Counted from the first letter of the stretch, positions 1-11,559 are shown. The stretch: DNA of 64,000 bases from Aurelia coerulea (GCA_039566865.1 CM076943.1:39750663-39814662); one strand, 5' to 3'. Notes: a model not told the origin generated them from the sequence alone. Made by a program: numbers and translations.

Positions 1-431
1 GACATAGCTGATCTTGTAATTGGTTTAAATTTAGCAAATTTAGCTCTTTGTAGGGCTACCTGGTTTTGAATCATACTGCAAGAAGCATTTACGCTTGCCA
101 GATTAATTTCTTTGTGCATATAACGCTTCTAGTTTGGTCATAAATGACAGAAAGAAATGCACACTACCATTGGAGACTTCGATGACGATGAAAAATCTGA
201 AAATTTTGACTGTTAGGCAAGATTGAGCATTTTGCTTAAAAAGTATAGCTCAAAATAAGGTTTTTCAACGTGTAATTTCTCTACCTTGTTGCATCAAAAG
301 CTAAAATTTTTGCATCTGTAAATAGTTTTGCGTCTTTGACAAAGCAAGTCAAAAAGAAAATTTTATCAAAGGTTTGATAATCAATTTTTAGTGATTTTTT
401 AAACAAGAGTACTTTTTTGGGACACCCGGTA
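1..431. mobile_element. Tc1/mariner-like MITE, family 1, cut by window edge
   Basis: This is the right-hand part of a roughly 545-bp element whose full copies lie at 1502, 9097, 49886 and 56328. It ends in TTTTTTGGGACACCCGG followed by TA, the family terminal inverted repeat and target dinucleotide. The left tip lies outside the window. It has no coding capacity. The TA flank and tip suggest mobilisation by a Tc1/mariner-type transposase, which is inferred. Confidence 0.8.
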
Positions 432-861
432 GTACAGTGAAGTCCCGTTTTTCAGCAACCATTTGATAAGGAACAGATCTTCAACTTTTTCTTGAGCAAT
501 AGAGAGCAATACGCTTATTAGCTGTTGGGATACGAATCCTCAAAGTTCAAAGCAACGGTTATTCCCCAAAAAGGAAACCTGTGATCATGCGCAGAAAGCA
601 CATTTGGTTTGTGCAAAGAATGTGGGAGGATAATCCAGCTACAATCCAAACAAGCATTAGCAAGGAAACAAGGATTCTCGCGCATGGCAATATGTTTTCA
701 GGCTGTTGATCTGCTTTCAACGTTGCCAACATAACCAAAGTTTTAGGCAAAAGGGGCAGTCCTCAGTATCTGCAATCAACAATTTAGGGGGAACAGTATG
801 ATGCGGTAAAAGGTGGATTTCTTGAAGGTGTGAATTTACTGTAACAGATCTGATCACGCCT

Positions 862-1020
862 AGCGATGAGAATTTAGCTTGAATCAATGCAAAATATTCT
901 TGTTGTTAAAATCCTCGATAGTTCACTTGAACATAAATGCTTTGTTTTTTTTATATTGGTTCATTGAGGGTTGAAGAAGTAACTTTGAAAGGACAAATTT
1001 GCCCCCACCTTCAAACTTAG
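862..1020. mobile_element. Fragment of foldback element family 2
   Basis: This is a diverged half copy of the long-TIR element at 3674-4282. The order of shared blocks is the same: a GAATTTAGCTT block, a run of CTCGATAGTT type, a TTTGTTTTTT block, and a final ACAAATTTGCC block. No terminal GGGACACCC tip or second arm was found, so it is an old truncated copy. Confidence 0.55.
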
Positions 1021-1501
1021 CAGAGGCGAAGAAGAACTTATAGAGTGTATCATATAAAAGCTTTGTAAGTTATCCCTTACCTTTACTAAATGGCTACACC
1101 GATGGAACACCGCTTGCACAAAATGACATTAATTAGGCTTATATCGCGTCAACTAAGTTAATGCGCACATAAACCTGTAACCTTTAACATTGATACAGTT
1201 ATTGACTGTTCTCAAATTTGATGTCACATTTGAATGCCCGCGAATAACAACAATAGAAATGTTTTAGAAAAGAAATATGCGTTATCGACCAAATCTCAGA
1301 TGACATCTGATTTTAGACGGATTTTAAATCGGCTGAATCTAAACCAGGCCGAGTTTTAACCAATAAAATGAATTCGTTTGTTGGATTGACCAATTAGAGT
1401 GCAACATTCGATAACTTGGTTTAGTTTAAGCTGGTTTAACTTGCAAGTATGCATGGGGTACTTGTACATTCACATAAATCTACTTAGAAAAGAGGAGTAA
1501 C

Positions 1502-2045
1502 TACCGGGTGTCCCAATAAAAAGTACTCCCGTTTGAAAAATCACCAAAATTTGATTACACAACCGATCCTCAAATTTATTTTTTCTAGTAGATCAAGGAC
1601 CAAATTATTTTCCAAGACATAGCAGATTTTGTGATTGCTTTAAAAGTTAGCAAATTTAGCTCTTTTTGGGGCCACCTGGTTTTGAATGATACTGCAAAAA
1701 TCACTGATGATTGCCAAATCAATTCTTGTGTGCATGTAAAGCTTCTACTTTGGTCACAAATGACAGAAAGAAATGCGCACTATCATTGGAGACTTAAATG
1801 ATGTTATACAATCTGAAAATGTTCACTCGTAGACACGATTGATTATTTTGCTTGACAACTATTGCTCAAAATAAGGTTTTCAACTTGTAATTTTTCTACC
1901 TTGTTGTATCAGAAAAAGCATTTTATAATCTAGAAATATTTTTGGGTCCATGACAAAACGAGTGAAAAATAAATTTTTATCTAAGGTGTGATCATTGATT
2001 TTTGGTGATTTTTTAAACCGGAGTACTTTTTTGGGACACCCGGTA
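1502..2045. mobile_element. Tc1/mariner-like MITE, family 1, full length
   Basis: This 544-bp element runs from TACCGGGTGTCCCAATAAAA to a TTTTTTGGGACACCCGGTA end, so the tips are inverted repeats flanked by TA. The terminal repeat continues inward as AAAGTACTCC. Conceptual translations of different copies share a CPKKV-type peptide, but this only reflects the conserved terminal repeat and is not a gene. Confidence 0.88.
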
Positions 2046-2275
2046 GATGGCTGTAATTTCAAGGCTTCTTTTCCTTAGATTGTGAAGAGTTGTACTCCCT
2101 AAAGGACTACATTTAGTGACAAGTTAATATTTTGCATAGCAAAAGCAAAATCTTACACATTTTGCTGCCTGTGGGGCATCTATTTTAGACGTTCTTTAAT
2201 TTCAAGTCAAACTTTGGCCTTAAATTGTGCTTAAGTTCACATGAAAGCCATTAAACTTGTCTATTTTTGCTATAG

Positions 2276-2388
2276 ATTCAAATTCCGGACTGGCATGAGT
2301 GACCATCCTGGTGACATACTCGTCAATGCGACTGTGGAAGTTCTGACACAAGAGCGCAAAGAAAGAGCCGATGTTATCAATAGGCAAG
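2276..2388 (+). CDS. Unidentified gene, internal exon A
   Basis: The acceptor is TTTTTGCTATAG and the donor CAAG|GTAGGC. The exon enters with the last base of a codon and leaves in phase 1. It encodes a charged stretch including DHPGDILVNATVEVLTQERK. A (CAT)n microsatellite begins about 40 bp past the donor. Confidence 0.58.
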
Positions 2389-2444
2389 GTAGGCCTTCCG
2401 TTTGCATTCATTTTTATCCTGACTCTTTTGCATCATCATCATCG

Positions 2445-2508
<64 letters not shown>

Positions 2509-5500
2509 TATCATCATCATCATTATTATCGCGTTATCAGTAATTCATTTAAAGAGCCACTGCTAACCATGATCCTTTGTGGCGCTAAAGTCGACTTTCG
2601 TATTATCTGAAAGTCGTTTCTGGCCTAAATTCTCTTTGCCTTGCTTTTCATTCGGCACACAGATGATCATGTTTGACAATGGGTTTTTAGCGTAGACAAA
2701 AGCATAGAGTCCAAAAGTTGATATTTCCCTTTCTCCAATTTCAAAGGGTCCTTCGCAACGGACATACCTCGCATACCTCGCATCTCTAGTTTCACAGCAA
2801 AGAATGCTCGCAAAGCCTCTATGTTAGCAAAGGGTCTTTAAAGTAGCTTTTAAAAATTATGTACCAAAAAATGCTGATAGTTTAGGCCTACTATCCATGT
2901 TATATATCAAATAGAGAATGCAGATGATAGTAGTTTAAAATAATGAAATGACAAACAAAATGATAGTCTGATATATTTATGATAACTACGTATAAATATG
3001 GATACCCAGTCCCCGGGGGGGGGGGGTACTTCATTGTCAACATGATTCGACCTGAATCTGGACTTTGAGAAAAGGACCCATTCGTATGACGGAGTATTCA
3101 AAAATTTCGAGCCCATTTGCATGAATATCAGGAAATTTTTGACCCATGTGCATGAATTTGTCGATTTGAAACAAAGGAAAATTTCAGTTTTTTGGCCTGG
3201 ATTATCATTATGGGGCTGATTGATAAGAAAATTCTCAAAGAAGTACCCATCTACCAGAATTGTGGTTAAAAACAGACCCATATGTAGAGAATTTCGGATG
3301 AAAAAACCCATCCATATGAGCGGCACGTCCAGTACAACTTAACAATGAAGTACCCCCCCCCCCCCCCGGGACCCAGTCAGTGGTATGCATATTTTGCAGA
3401 GCATACAGTTGCAGCTCTCGCCATTCCAACATCTAATTTGGTTGTTAAAAACAGAAAGTGTGCTTGCTGCAATGCTAACTTTCTGTACGATTGAAGGTGA
3501 AATCTGGGGTTTTTTTAATTAGGTTATGAAACAAGCGTACCTGATGATGATGTTCTTTCACGACACTTTAAACTTTTTTTACCTTTTCGTGCTCCTAACT
3601 GCAGTCTTTAGCCAAAAAATTTTATTATGTTGGGGCTGGGCTGCATAATTCTTGGTGTCGTGGTCGTTTTCGGTATAGGGTGTCCCAAAAAACTATATAC
3701 GGATTTGGTTGACTCCAGCGCTGTGAATTTAGCTTCAATCAATGTCTGATCACTCTAAAATTTTCCTCAATAGTTAACTTAAACATAGATACTTTGTTTG
3801 TTGATATTGGTACTTTGAGAGCAGACATGTTAAGCTTGAAAAGCTCAAATTTGCCTCGTCCTGCAAGCCAGAGCTTTAGCGTTTTGGCTTGAGCAATTTC
3901 TTAAGGCACAGTGTATAAATCAGCGATAGCCTTGATAAAATTTGAACACTATTAGATCTTGTGTTATTTTGTTTTCCAGAAGTCATCCCCCAGTCACCCA
4001 TTCGGAAGTTTTTTAATTTTTCATTAATTTCAGTTCTTAATTTCGATGTGCTTCAGGAATTTGCTTAGGCCAAAAGGCCAAGCTCTGGTTTGCAAGTAGA
4101 CGCAAGTTTGAGCTTGCAAGATTGATATCTCTGATCTCAAAGCAACAATACCAACAAACAAGGTATCTATGTTCAGGTTAACTATCGAGGAACATTTTGA
4201 GAGTGACTAGCCATTGATTAAGGCTAAATTCACATCGCTGGAGTCAACCAAATCTGTCTATATTTTTTTGGGACACCCGGTAGTTGCTCAATAAAGGTTT
4301 GATATAGTTTTGGCAATGGTTACGAGAATTGAAATGATTTTTACGTCCTGTTTCGTTTGCTCTGATATCAACGAGACGTAAAACATTGAACAGTCTTCTT
4401 TTACCTCGATTTTGGGATGTTTTTTTTAAAACAAGTCAGTTAGGGGCGTCTAGTTTCAGCCTTTGCACAAACTTGAATTTCAAAAGCTTGTAACTCCGTG
4501 AATCTTAGCGGATTCGCAGGATTCTGGCGTCAAAAATCAATTTAAAATCTTAGGAACATGGTTATCTAGCGAATAATCTGCACTTTTTATCGTTACTTTT
4601 TAATATTTAATCAAACGTCGAAAAATTTTCTGGGACATCCTGTATATACATTAAGGATTAACTCATAAGATCAAGTCGTACTCTTCTGTCTCGGATTCTC
4701 GGATCACTTCGCCAGACCGTATAATTACAACGATAGTGGCAACATTTTGATATGCACCACAAAAATAGATCAACGTTGTTCGGGTTGAAAAATTATGTCA
4801 TAACTGACTTTCAAACAAGATGACGTCACCTGCACACTTGCATTTCATTTGAACAGCTATCTGTGCGGAGAGAAAAATGGAAATTTAACAGTACAATTTT
4901 TCATTTCACCATGAATCATGCCAACACTGATTTGTTTTGTTCTAATAGTGACAGAGGCTGAAATTGTCAACTTGGCAGATAAAGAAAATCGCATACAGAA
5001 TGAGTACAAAAAAGAGGATTACATTGAAATTGGGAAGTTTTCCTCGACCGGATTATCATCAAATAAAGTACCGGATAATATTGGACGGATAGCTGAATTG
5101 CGAATACGGGTATTGGATCATAAACACGAAAACTGGGTGGCTGTTAGTGAGGTATGATGATTTTCATGTTGTGTTGCCCTGCACAAGGTGTTAGGGAGAA
5201 AGTGTCTTCGATCGGTAATGAACCTATATTAGAAAGAATATGCTTATAAGAACATTGAACGTTACAGCGGGTACCCGCAAATAAGAAACCACTTTTTAAA
5301 TTGAGGCCTCAGAGAGTTTCTTATTTAAAGGGACCTTTTCATGATCAGGGTCAAAGTTTCTTATACATAGGTAATCAAGTTAAGTCAAGGGGCAGTCAGA
5401 CGCGAAACGCGGGTATCAGATTCTGCGTGTAACAATCCAATTCGTATAGGCCTAAATACCAAAACATGTCTACTGTACCTCTTTGTTCGCTGTAATTCTG

Positions 5501-7463
5501 ATGAAATTAATTGAGCAATGAATCCAGTAGAGTGTGAGAAGGTTCTATTCACCTTTCGGTTTCACCTAACATCATAAATCTGACTCAAAAACCAGATTCT
5601 TTGGCGAGTTTCTTGCCCACTTCGACTTGTAGATTATCTCTTCGCAGCTTCAAAGTTGCTTCTGCAAAATCGCTGTTTACGACTTTCAGGAATTTGTGAT
5701 AAACAAAATAACTTTGCAAATACATGAAATCGACATAGACGAACAATATCTGTCAATTAAATCCTTGAGATTGTCAAGAACAATGTCGATGGAGATGGAT
5801 TGAAATGTGCGATAATCCAATTCAAAATCTCCATTGACGAGTCGATGCTAGGCCTAAGCACTTTTCATGCAAATACAATGGAAATGTCCCGCGCAACATC
5901 ACGTCTGACTGCCCCTTTAAGTCAAGTCAATGTATATGACAGTACCATACATGCATGTGCATTTAACCTTAATGCTACATTTTACATTTTTACCATGTTA
6001 CGTTGTTGTGGTGTGAATCTTTAATTTTGAAAATGTTCATTCTGTTTTGAGAACACTACATTCTATCACAGTCATTTATGGGAATATCTTTTGGCATTCA
6101 GAAACAAACTATAACAATCCTGAAAATAAGAAACATTTAAATTTCAGACCTAAAATTGTTTCTTATTACAGGAGCCTTTTTTGAAGAAAATGAGGCCTGT
6201 TTCTTATTCAAAGGGGTTTCTCATTTGCGGGTACTTACTGTATTGCAAGGATACTTTGTGATACCCAGGGAGAAGTATTCTCTGTGCAGGTCCACACCAG
6301 TAGGTTTTAGAGTAGCTGCTGCAGCTTAAGTTGCAAAATTAGGTTGCAACTTCAAGTCCTGTTTCAAGGTCTTCCAATAACAGCTTCCAATCACGATCCC
6401 TAATAGCGTCAGTAACTGATGAGCGAATGTACTAAAATAAATGTTCACATATGCATTTACCGTACTGCATTACTCAAATATTGAGACATAAATATCGTTT
6501 TTATTTTCTTTTGTTAATATTTTCCTTTCAATGACACCTGTGGAGGGTCCAGTATGGAAACAAGGTAGCAGTGACCTCTTAATACTATTCCTGCCATTTT
6601 AACTGGGGAGTTTTTAGATTATATGTATAACCTTTATGTTATATTGTACACCTGTAATTAGACTCATTTTTTTCTAAATTTATATAACATCTAGCTTTTA
6701 GTTTCGCGGCAAAATTTTACATACATGCATACATACCGATGCACCGCACGAAACGAGATCTCAGACGTTTGCAAAATACTGATGGATTAGAGTGAATCAA
6801 GTTTTTCTTTAGCAGGAAAACTGAAATATTTTTCTTAGATTTTTCTCACATTTCTACTAGCAATGCAGACAAATTCAACTTTACAAGAATTAACTTGTTG
6901 CAAAATGGCTTAAAATTGGGCCTAAAATTTTCGATAAAACTTAAGGAATCTCGCACACAGAACAAGACGCAATAGCATTTAATCTCTCTCAAGAGTTATA
7001 GGAAATGAATTCTTAAATAACTTCTAAAGATTTTCGATCCCATGGCAACAGACGACATGTTCTTTTGTGTTGTGTGCTGTGACCAGTTTCTTCAAGATTT
7101 GGTCAAGTGTTTTAGGCCCTTTTAAAAGCATTTTGCAAGCAAGGGATTTTCGTAAAGTCGAATTTTCCGAACGGGTGAATCAGTAAAAAGGCACAGCGTT
7201 TGAAAAAAATGCTGCTTCCTCAATATCAAAGCAATAATGTTGAAGACTGTCTTGTTTTATTCTCGAAATGTCCAATTAGGTTCAGTAATTTACCTGGCAT
7301 TAATCGGCCATTCCTTCCCGTTAATATGAGATATTTTCTACAGACACATTAAAAATTTTTCAATTATATTTCGGTTGCGTTTTTTCTTTCTGACCCTGCA
7401 TAGTTTTAAATGTGTTCCTCTCTTTCTAAACAGATTCACATTGTCGAGAAGAAGAAGAGGTAA
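2276..7463 (+). CDS. 3' end of an unidentified spliced gene (three exons, partial)
   Basis: I join exons 2276-2388, 4955-5151 and 7434-7463. Each intron has GT-AG ends (donors GTAGGC and GTATGA), and the phases 2, 1 and 0 agree throughout. The reading frame stays open to TAA at 7461-7463. The visible part is about 113 codons and the 5' part lies left of the window. The first exon is charged and looks helical, with many K, E and R residues. The second ends in RIRVLDHKHENWVAVSE, and the last short exon supplies IHIVEKKKR and the stop. An LRIRV...WVAVSEIHI pattern resembles the closing strands of galactose-binding-like (discoidin/F5/8 type C) beta-sandwich domains, but I cannot confirm that. I do not recognise the protein. 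A possible polyadenylation signal lies at 7680. Confidence in a real spliced gene is moderate, and in the domain idea low. Confidence 0.6.
2431..2530. repeat. (CAT)n trinucleotide microsatellite
   Basis: About 33 units of CAT/TCA with a few substitutions, lying in the intron after exon A. The long serine or histidine runs in its conceptual translations are repeat artefacts. Confidence 0.95.
2548..2842 (-). mobile_element. MITE, TTTAAAG-tipped family, copy 1
   Basis: This 295-bp element has ends TTTAAAGAGCCACTGCTAAC and the inverse of TTTAAAGACCCTTTGCTAAC. A second copy lies in opposite orientation at 36599-36899 with high identity over its whole length, including the internal GTCGACTTT and CATACCTCGCATACCTCGCA-like blocks. 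It is non-coding. Confidence 0.85.
3011..3369. mobile_element. MITE with poly-G/poly-C termini
   Basis: The left end CCCCGGGGGGGGGGGG is followed by TACTTCATTGT. The right end has ACAATGAAGTA followed by a C run and GGGAC. These make a terminal inverted repeat of about 25 bp around 310 bp of non-coding sequence. Diverged right-end relatives (CATATGGGCGGCAC then a C run) occur near 14820-14880 and 16190-16240. Confidence 0.75.
3674..4282. mobile_element. Long-TIR foldback element, family 2, full length
   Basis: The left end GGGTGTCCCAAAAAACTATA and the right end TTTTTTTGGGACACCC are inverted copies. The inverted match extends inward for about 200 bp, with GGATTTGGTTGACTCCAGCG on the left and its complement on the right. 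It shares only its outer tip with family 1. Half copies lie at 862-1020 and 26690-26873. No ORF is visible. Confidence 0.85.
4441..4647. mobile_element. Right part of TIR element family 3
   Basis: This shares TTTCAAAAGCTTGTAACTCC and GGATTCTGGCGTCAAAAAT-type blocks with 39121-39325 and, inverted, with 51691-51900. The end TTTTCTGGGACATCCTGTA is a degraded GGGACACCCGGTA tip. The left end is not identified. It lies about 300 bp upstream of exon B of the first gene. Confidence 0.6.
4955..5151 (+). CDS. Unidentified gene, internal exon B
   Basis: The acceptor is GTTCTAATAGTGACAG and the donor GAG|GTATGA. The 197-nt exon enters in phase 1 and leaves in phase 0. It encodes EAEIVNLADKENRIQNEYKK, then EDYIEIGKFSSTG, then a strand-like RIAELRIRVLDHKHENWVAV. 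An in-frame ATG at 4918 lies in the intron and is not used as a start here. Confidence 0.65.
5271..6234. mobile_element. Foldback element with GGGTACCCGCAAATAAGAAA ends
   Basis: The left end is CGGGTACCCGCAAATAAGAA and the right end TTTCTCATTTGCGGGTAC. Inverted similarity continues inside through TTTCTTATT and GAGGCCT blocks. About 960 bp, no ORF of note. It occupies the intron before the terminal exon of the first gene. Confidence 0.7.
6760..7180. mobile_element. Diverged copy of CCGGGTAAGCC-tipped element
   Basis: This aligns in order with the interior of the element at 24918-25742: ATTTTTCTTAGATTTTTCTC, TTGCAAAATGGCTTAAAATT, a CTCAAGAGTTATAGGAAAT block, then CAAGTGTTTTAGGCC. The tips are lost. 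Confidence 0.6.
7196..7345. mobile_element. Fragment of CCGGGTGAGTCC-tipped element
   Basis: The reverse complement matches about 57300-57460 of the full copy at 56873, including CCAATTAGGTTCAGTAATTT and the TTTTCTACAGA block. It lies about 90 bp before the terminal exon of the first gene. Confidence 0.65.
7434..7463 (+). CDS. Unidentified gene, terminal exon C with stop
   Basis: The acceptor CCTCTCTTTCTAAACAG has a good pyrimidine tract. Phase 0 reading gives IHIVEKKKR and TAA. It completes the WVAVSE|IHI strand from exon B. A different frame of the same stretch stays open longer (to 7566) but would need a different phase from exon B. Confidence 0.55.
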   Translation: MHIVEKKKR

Positions 7464-8033
7464 CGAAAAACGACAAAAGTTAGTGATTCAAATCAAAAGT
7501 TCCAGATTCAAGGATGCGATGGACTCGTGGTTCTATAAAACATCTCACTCATCACTAAAGTCTTGATTCACGCTCTCCACCTGTGTAAGTTCCCAAAACT
7601 ACACGATGAAGTGCTCGTTTGAGATCAATGTAGGCAGGGTAAGTCTAAAGGGTAGGGTGTGCCTAGGGTATGAAAAATGAATAAAGGGTAGGAGTGTGTG
7701 CCTAGACCAAGACCGATTACCTTGCCCCGTTGTTTCCTTGTCGTCTTTGACTGGATGATGTTGCTTCGCTCAACATAATATTACTCATGATATTATTCGG
7801 AAAATTTGATTTTACTGAAAATGCAGTCACCTTACTGCACACCCAAGTATGAGCGAAGGAAATCAGCGAGAATCTTTTTTTCCTAAGAAAACATGCAAAC
7901 TACTATTGACCTGCTTTGTTTTTAGGATTTTTGAAATTTTTAGAACGGAAAACATGTCCAGTGGCCTCACAAGGATTCGGTGCAAGTATTGTCAAAAACG
8001 TTCTTGAAGCTGTGCTCGCTTGCTCCCTAACAG
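7464..8033. other. 3' UTR and spacer of first gene
   Basis: No coding exon is seen. The AATAAA at 7680-7685, about 217 bp after the stop, may be the polyadenylation signal of the first gene. Around 7700-7770 a GTTTCCTTGTCGTCTTTGAC block resembles repeated sequence near 30040 and 32515. Confidence 0.4.
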
Positions 8034-9790
8034 CATATGTTTCAAATCTTTGACAAGGTTAGTGTAAGATTCTATGACCTATTTCTTTGAATCGTATGGC
8101 GTGAAAGAGACTTAAACTTCTTTGCTATAATTCTGCGATTGGAATTTTCAGAAATCTTCAATATTTTCAATTTTTTAGGATTTTCTTCGTTTTGAAGAGT
8201 CCACAAAAACTTAAAAACATGGTAATAGACAAAATCGGCTAAGGTTTGTTTCCACCCATTTCAAGTCATGTAATCAATCTCTTGATAAAACATCTTTTGA
8301 TTTCTCAGACATATTTTTTGCCATGCAAAGTTGTGCCATGAGTACAAAATATTGCATAATACTAAAACTTTCCAAGAGTATGGTCACTTGACTTGAAATG
8401 GTAAAACAAACTGCAGCTGATCAGGTCTATTTCTAATCCATTTGAGAAGACATAGACCTAGAAATAACGTTAGTAAGTAAGTGCGGCAATTTGGGAATTT
8501 AAACAAACTAAACCAACATATGGAACAAATGTTGATAACCGGCCTTTCTCGCTCTGTTGGCATGATAAGATCCAAAGATCGATGCCTATGTTGCAACCAG
8601 TCCCTCATCTCAAGAATCATTCAGCTACTGCATTGTGAATGTTTATTTGGAATTATTGACAAATTTAATCACTCATGTAGGCCATTTTGCGATGACAGTC
8701 AATCGGTCAGTCAAATCAGTCAAATCGACATTCCACAAAACAAGAGAGATTAAGAAGGCTTCGTTACCACTGCTGTTGTCCAGGGGTTACCACTGCCTTC
8801 CTCTCTTACCTTCGTCATTTCATGATTGTGTGATCACAATAGGTTGTTTACAAATGATGTCGTTTCACCCCCACATTAGCCTCGCAGTGGAAGGACTTTT
8901 TTTAGAGACAAAGTCGAGGCTGCCAAGCATATGGACATCGCAACTTTTTAATTCGATTGGAATTATGATGCGGCTGCGCTACAAAATTTTCATTTTCCAA
9001 GAAAGCCGTAATTGATGATTCTGATATCAAGCACAAGTCTTTTACTCTTCTAATTCACGATATGATGGGGTCACATTCTCAAAATGAGTTGAAATATACC
9101 GGGTGTCCCAAAAAAAGTACTCCCATTTGAAAAATCATCAAAAATTGATTTCACCGCCGATCTTCGATTTTCTTTTTTTGTCAAGTATATCAAGAACCAA
9201 ATTATTTTTCAATATATAGCTGATCTTTTAATTGGCTTAAAAAGTTGCAAATTTAGCTCTTTTTAGGGCTACTTGGTTTTGAACCATATCACAAAAAAGC
9301 ACTGATGATTGCCAGATCAATTTCTTTGTGCATGTGAAGCATCTAGTTTGGTCATAAATGACAGAAAGAAATGCGCAAAATCATGGCAGACCTCAATGAT
9401 GATAAAGACTTTTAAAAAATTTGACTCTTAGGCAAGATTGACTATTTTGCTTAAAAACTATAGCTCAAGTTAAGGTTTTTCAACGTGTAATTGTTCTACC
9501 TTGTTGCATCAAAAGCAAACATTTTATCATCTATGAATATTTTTGGGTCTTTGACGAAACAACTCAAAAAGAAAATTTGATCAAAGGTTTGATAATCAAT
9601 TTTTGGTGATTTTTGAAACAGGGGTACTTTTTTGGGACACCCGGTATAATACGCTGTAATTTCCCAAAATATTGAATATTTCTGAAAGTCCAGCGGTTGG
9701 ATTAAGGAGCTAACATTTCTTTCAAGCTTACACCAAAATAGGTCATAGAATTTACACCAGCTTTGTTACAGGTTTTGAATCTCTGCTCTT
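8034..9790. mobile_element. CTAGCATAGG-family element, interrupted by insertions
   Basis: The left part (8034-8240) and right parts (about 9041-9096 and 9647-9790) align in order with the intact element at 48912-49440. A family 1 MITE (9097-9646) breaks the sequence between GAGTTGAAATA and ATACGCTGTAATTT, which are nearly continuous in the intact copy. A smaller inverted-repeat insert with GGTTTGTTTCCACCCATTTC ends spans about 8243-8412, and the origin of 8413-9040 is unclear. The nesting gives an order of insertion: the host element came first and the MITE later. Confidence 0.7.
9097..9646. mobile_element. Tc1/mariner-like MITE, family 1, full length
   Basis: 550 bp from TACCGGGTGTCCCAAAAAAA to TTTTTTGGGACACCCGGTA, flanked by TA. 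It is nested in the CTAGCATAGG-family element. No ORF of its own. Confidence 0.9.
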
Positions 9791-10221
9791 CTACACTTTT
9801 ATCGATCTCTGGCCTAAATTTACTTTAGAACGGGCCATTTGTTTGGGTGGCTGAAAATTGGGATGATCAGAATATTTGCATGAAAAGGCCTTTTGATTTC
9901 GAAACGCGTGAGATTATGGTCTTGAATCATCAATTAACTTCAAAACACATCATTTTTTTATGAGAAACTTCGACCAGGCTGTACAATAAGCACAGAAACA
10001 GTAATTGACATAGAATATTCACCTGAAAAGTAAAAATTTGTGAAATAGATCTTTTAATAGTGCAGTTAAATTGGTATTCATTTAACTTATAGTCTGTAGC
10101 AAATTAATATAACGTAAACCTGTCCGCGAATAGTGAAAATTGTAGGGTTTTTCATGAATAATTTTGCGTTATCGCAAATATCACGTGACAACTTATTTGA
10201 GACAGACTTTATTTCCATTTA
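9791..10221. other. Intergenic spacer
   Basis: No gene is seen. A TTTTGCGTTATCGCAAAT block near 10160 recurs inverted near 11125 (ATTGCGATAACGCAAAATGG), so this spacer is probably one arm of a larger foldback that encloses the ATCGAT-rich element. Confidence 0.4.
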
Positions 10222-10654
10222 GGCTTGTCCATCGACCGTGATTTTACTATTCGATAAATCGTTTGCAAAAGTGTCGATTAATCGATTATCGAATCGTCTA
10301 TAATAGAATGTAACAATTAGGTCATGGAAAGGAACAAGCAGTAGTGGTAGCAAAAGACTAGAATTCCAATAATAGGAGGTCTATCATAGACAATAATGGA
10401 ATAATCGATCGCTGTCTACAATGGCATTTATTTGCAATGGTCGATTGTTCATCAGAGTCAATGGTCCATGAATTTAGATTATTTCTCATAATCGATCATG
10501 ACTGAAAATCGATTAGTAACTCTCAATTGATTATTTCAGCACAATCGATTATTAGTTAAAGTCGATTAATCGATTATTCGGCACTAATCGATTAATCAGT
10601 GGCCAAATGGTTATTCAGACCTTGATCGATTAATCGATGGTCGATGGAGGGGCC
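10222..10654. mobile_element. ATCGAT-rich palindromic MITE
   Basis: The ends GGCTTGTCCATCGACC and GGTCGATGGAGGGGCC are 16-bp inverted repeats with three mismatches. Inside are many copies of the self-complementary core ATCGAT, TCGATTAATCGATTA and related words. No ORF is seen. A target-site duplication is not evident. Confidence 0.7.
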
Positions 10655-11559
10655 TGTCGTATTAGATATTCATAGTTTTTTTAGTGCTACGTCGAAGAGC
10701 GAAATCCTGGTAAAACATCATCAGTGTTTTTTCATCAGACATTGTTCACAGTACCGAGTGGCCTATTCAAATAAAGAGCAATGAAGCATCACAAAATTTG
10801 AATATTTTTTTTATCTTTATCATTATCTTTGTGTTGTTAGGACCAAAGACTGGTGTATCAGAAAAACGGGCCACTTCTCATGTGCTTCTGCGGTGGCGAC
10901 TTTTATTTTACAGATCTTTTTATGGCATTGATTTTCGAAATCCATAAGCTTCAACCTAAACTTAGATACGCTGCCTTTACTCGCATTTGTAGAAATATTC
11001 AAAGACAGTAGTAGTGCTTAAAATTTAAAGTTAGAACTTGCATAAAGAAGGGGGGGGGGGATTGCCAAATTTTCAGAAAAATTGCAGCACAAAGTCTTGC
11101 TCAAATTAGATGTCATGTGACATGTGAGAATTGCGATAACGCAAAATGGCTCACTCAAAACTCTCTAATTGTTTTACCAGCGAGCATTTTCGCATCGTAT
11201 CTTATTTGAGACAGAATTTATAGCTTGTAGTCTTTTGATGGATAGGCCCACTTTTAATCTGTAAATGGCTCGTTCCCCGATTTTCCTTCCTTGGCTTTAT
11301 AATATATTATAATATTCACAATTTATATTATTGATTATCATTTAGTGTAGCGCAAAATCGTGAATTTGTATTCATTTTTTGATTCTCCAATACATTCTCT
11401 CGTAATATTGCATTCAAGCATTTTATGTTTTTCTCACTGTTTAAAGCTTTATTGTTGCATCATAAAGTTCAATTATCTTCCATTGTCTATTATTGTCTGA
11501 GACTCACGGGAGAGAGGGGGGGGGTTCTTGGCCAAATTTTGGGCAGGGGTCTGCCGCGA

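Noticed and set aside
2241..2610. Serine-rich and histidine-rich frames after exon A
   Set aside because: The frames run through the GT donor at 2389 into the (CAT)n microsatellite. The exon part is real and the repeat part is intron.
7375..7566. Longer frame over the terminal exon (RRRRGNEKRQ)
   Set aside because: It is not in phase with exon B. The phase-0 frame gives IHIVEKKKR and stop, which continues the strand pattern.
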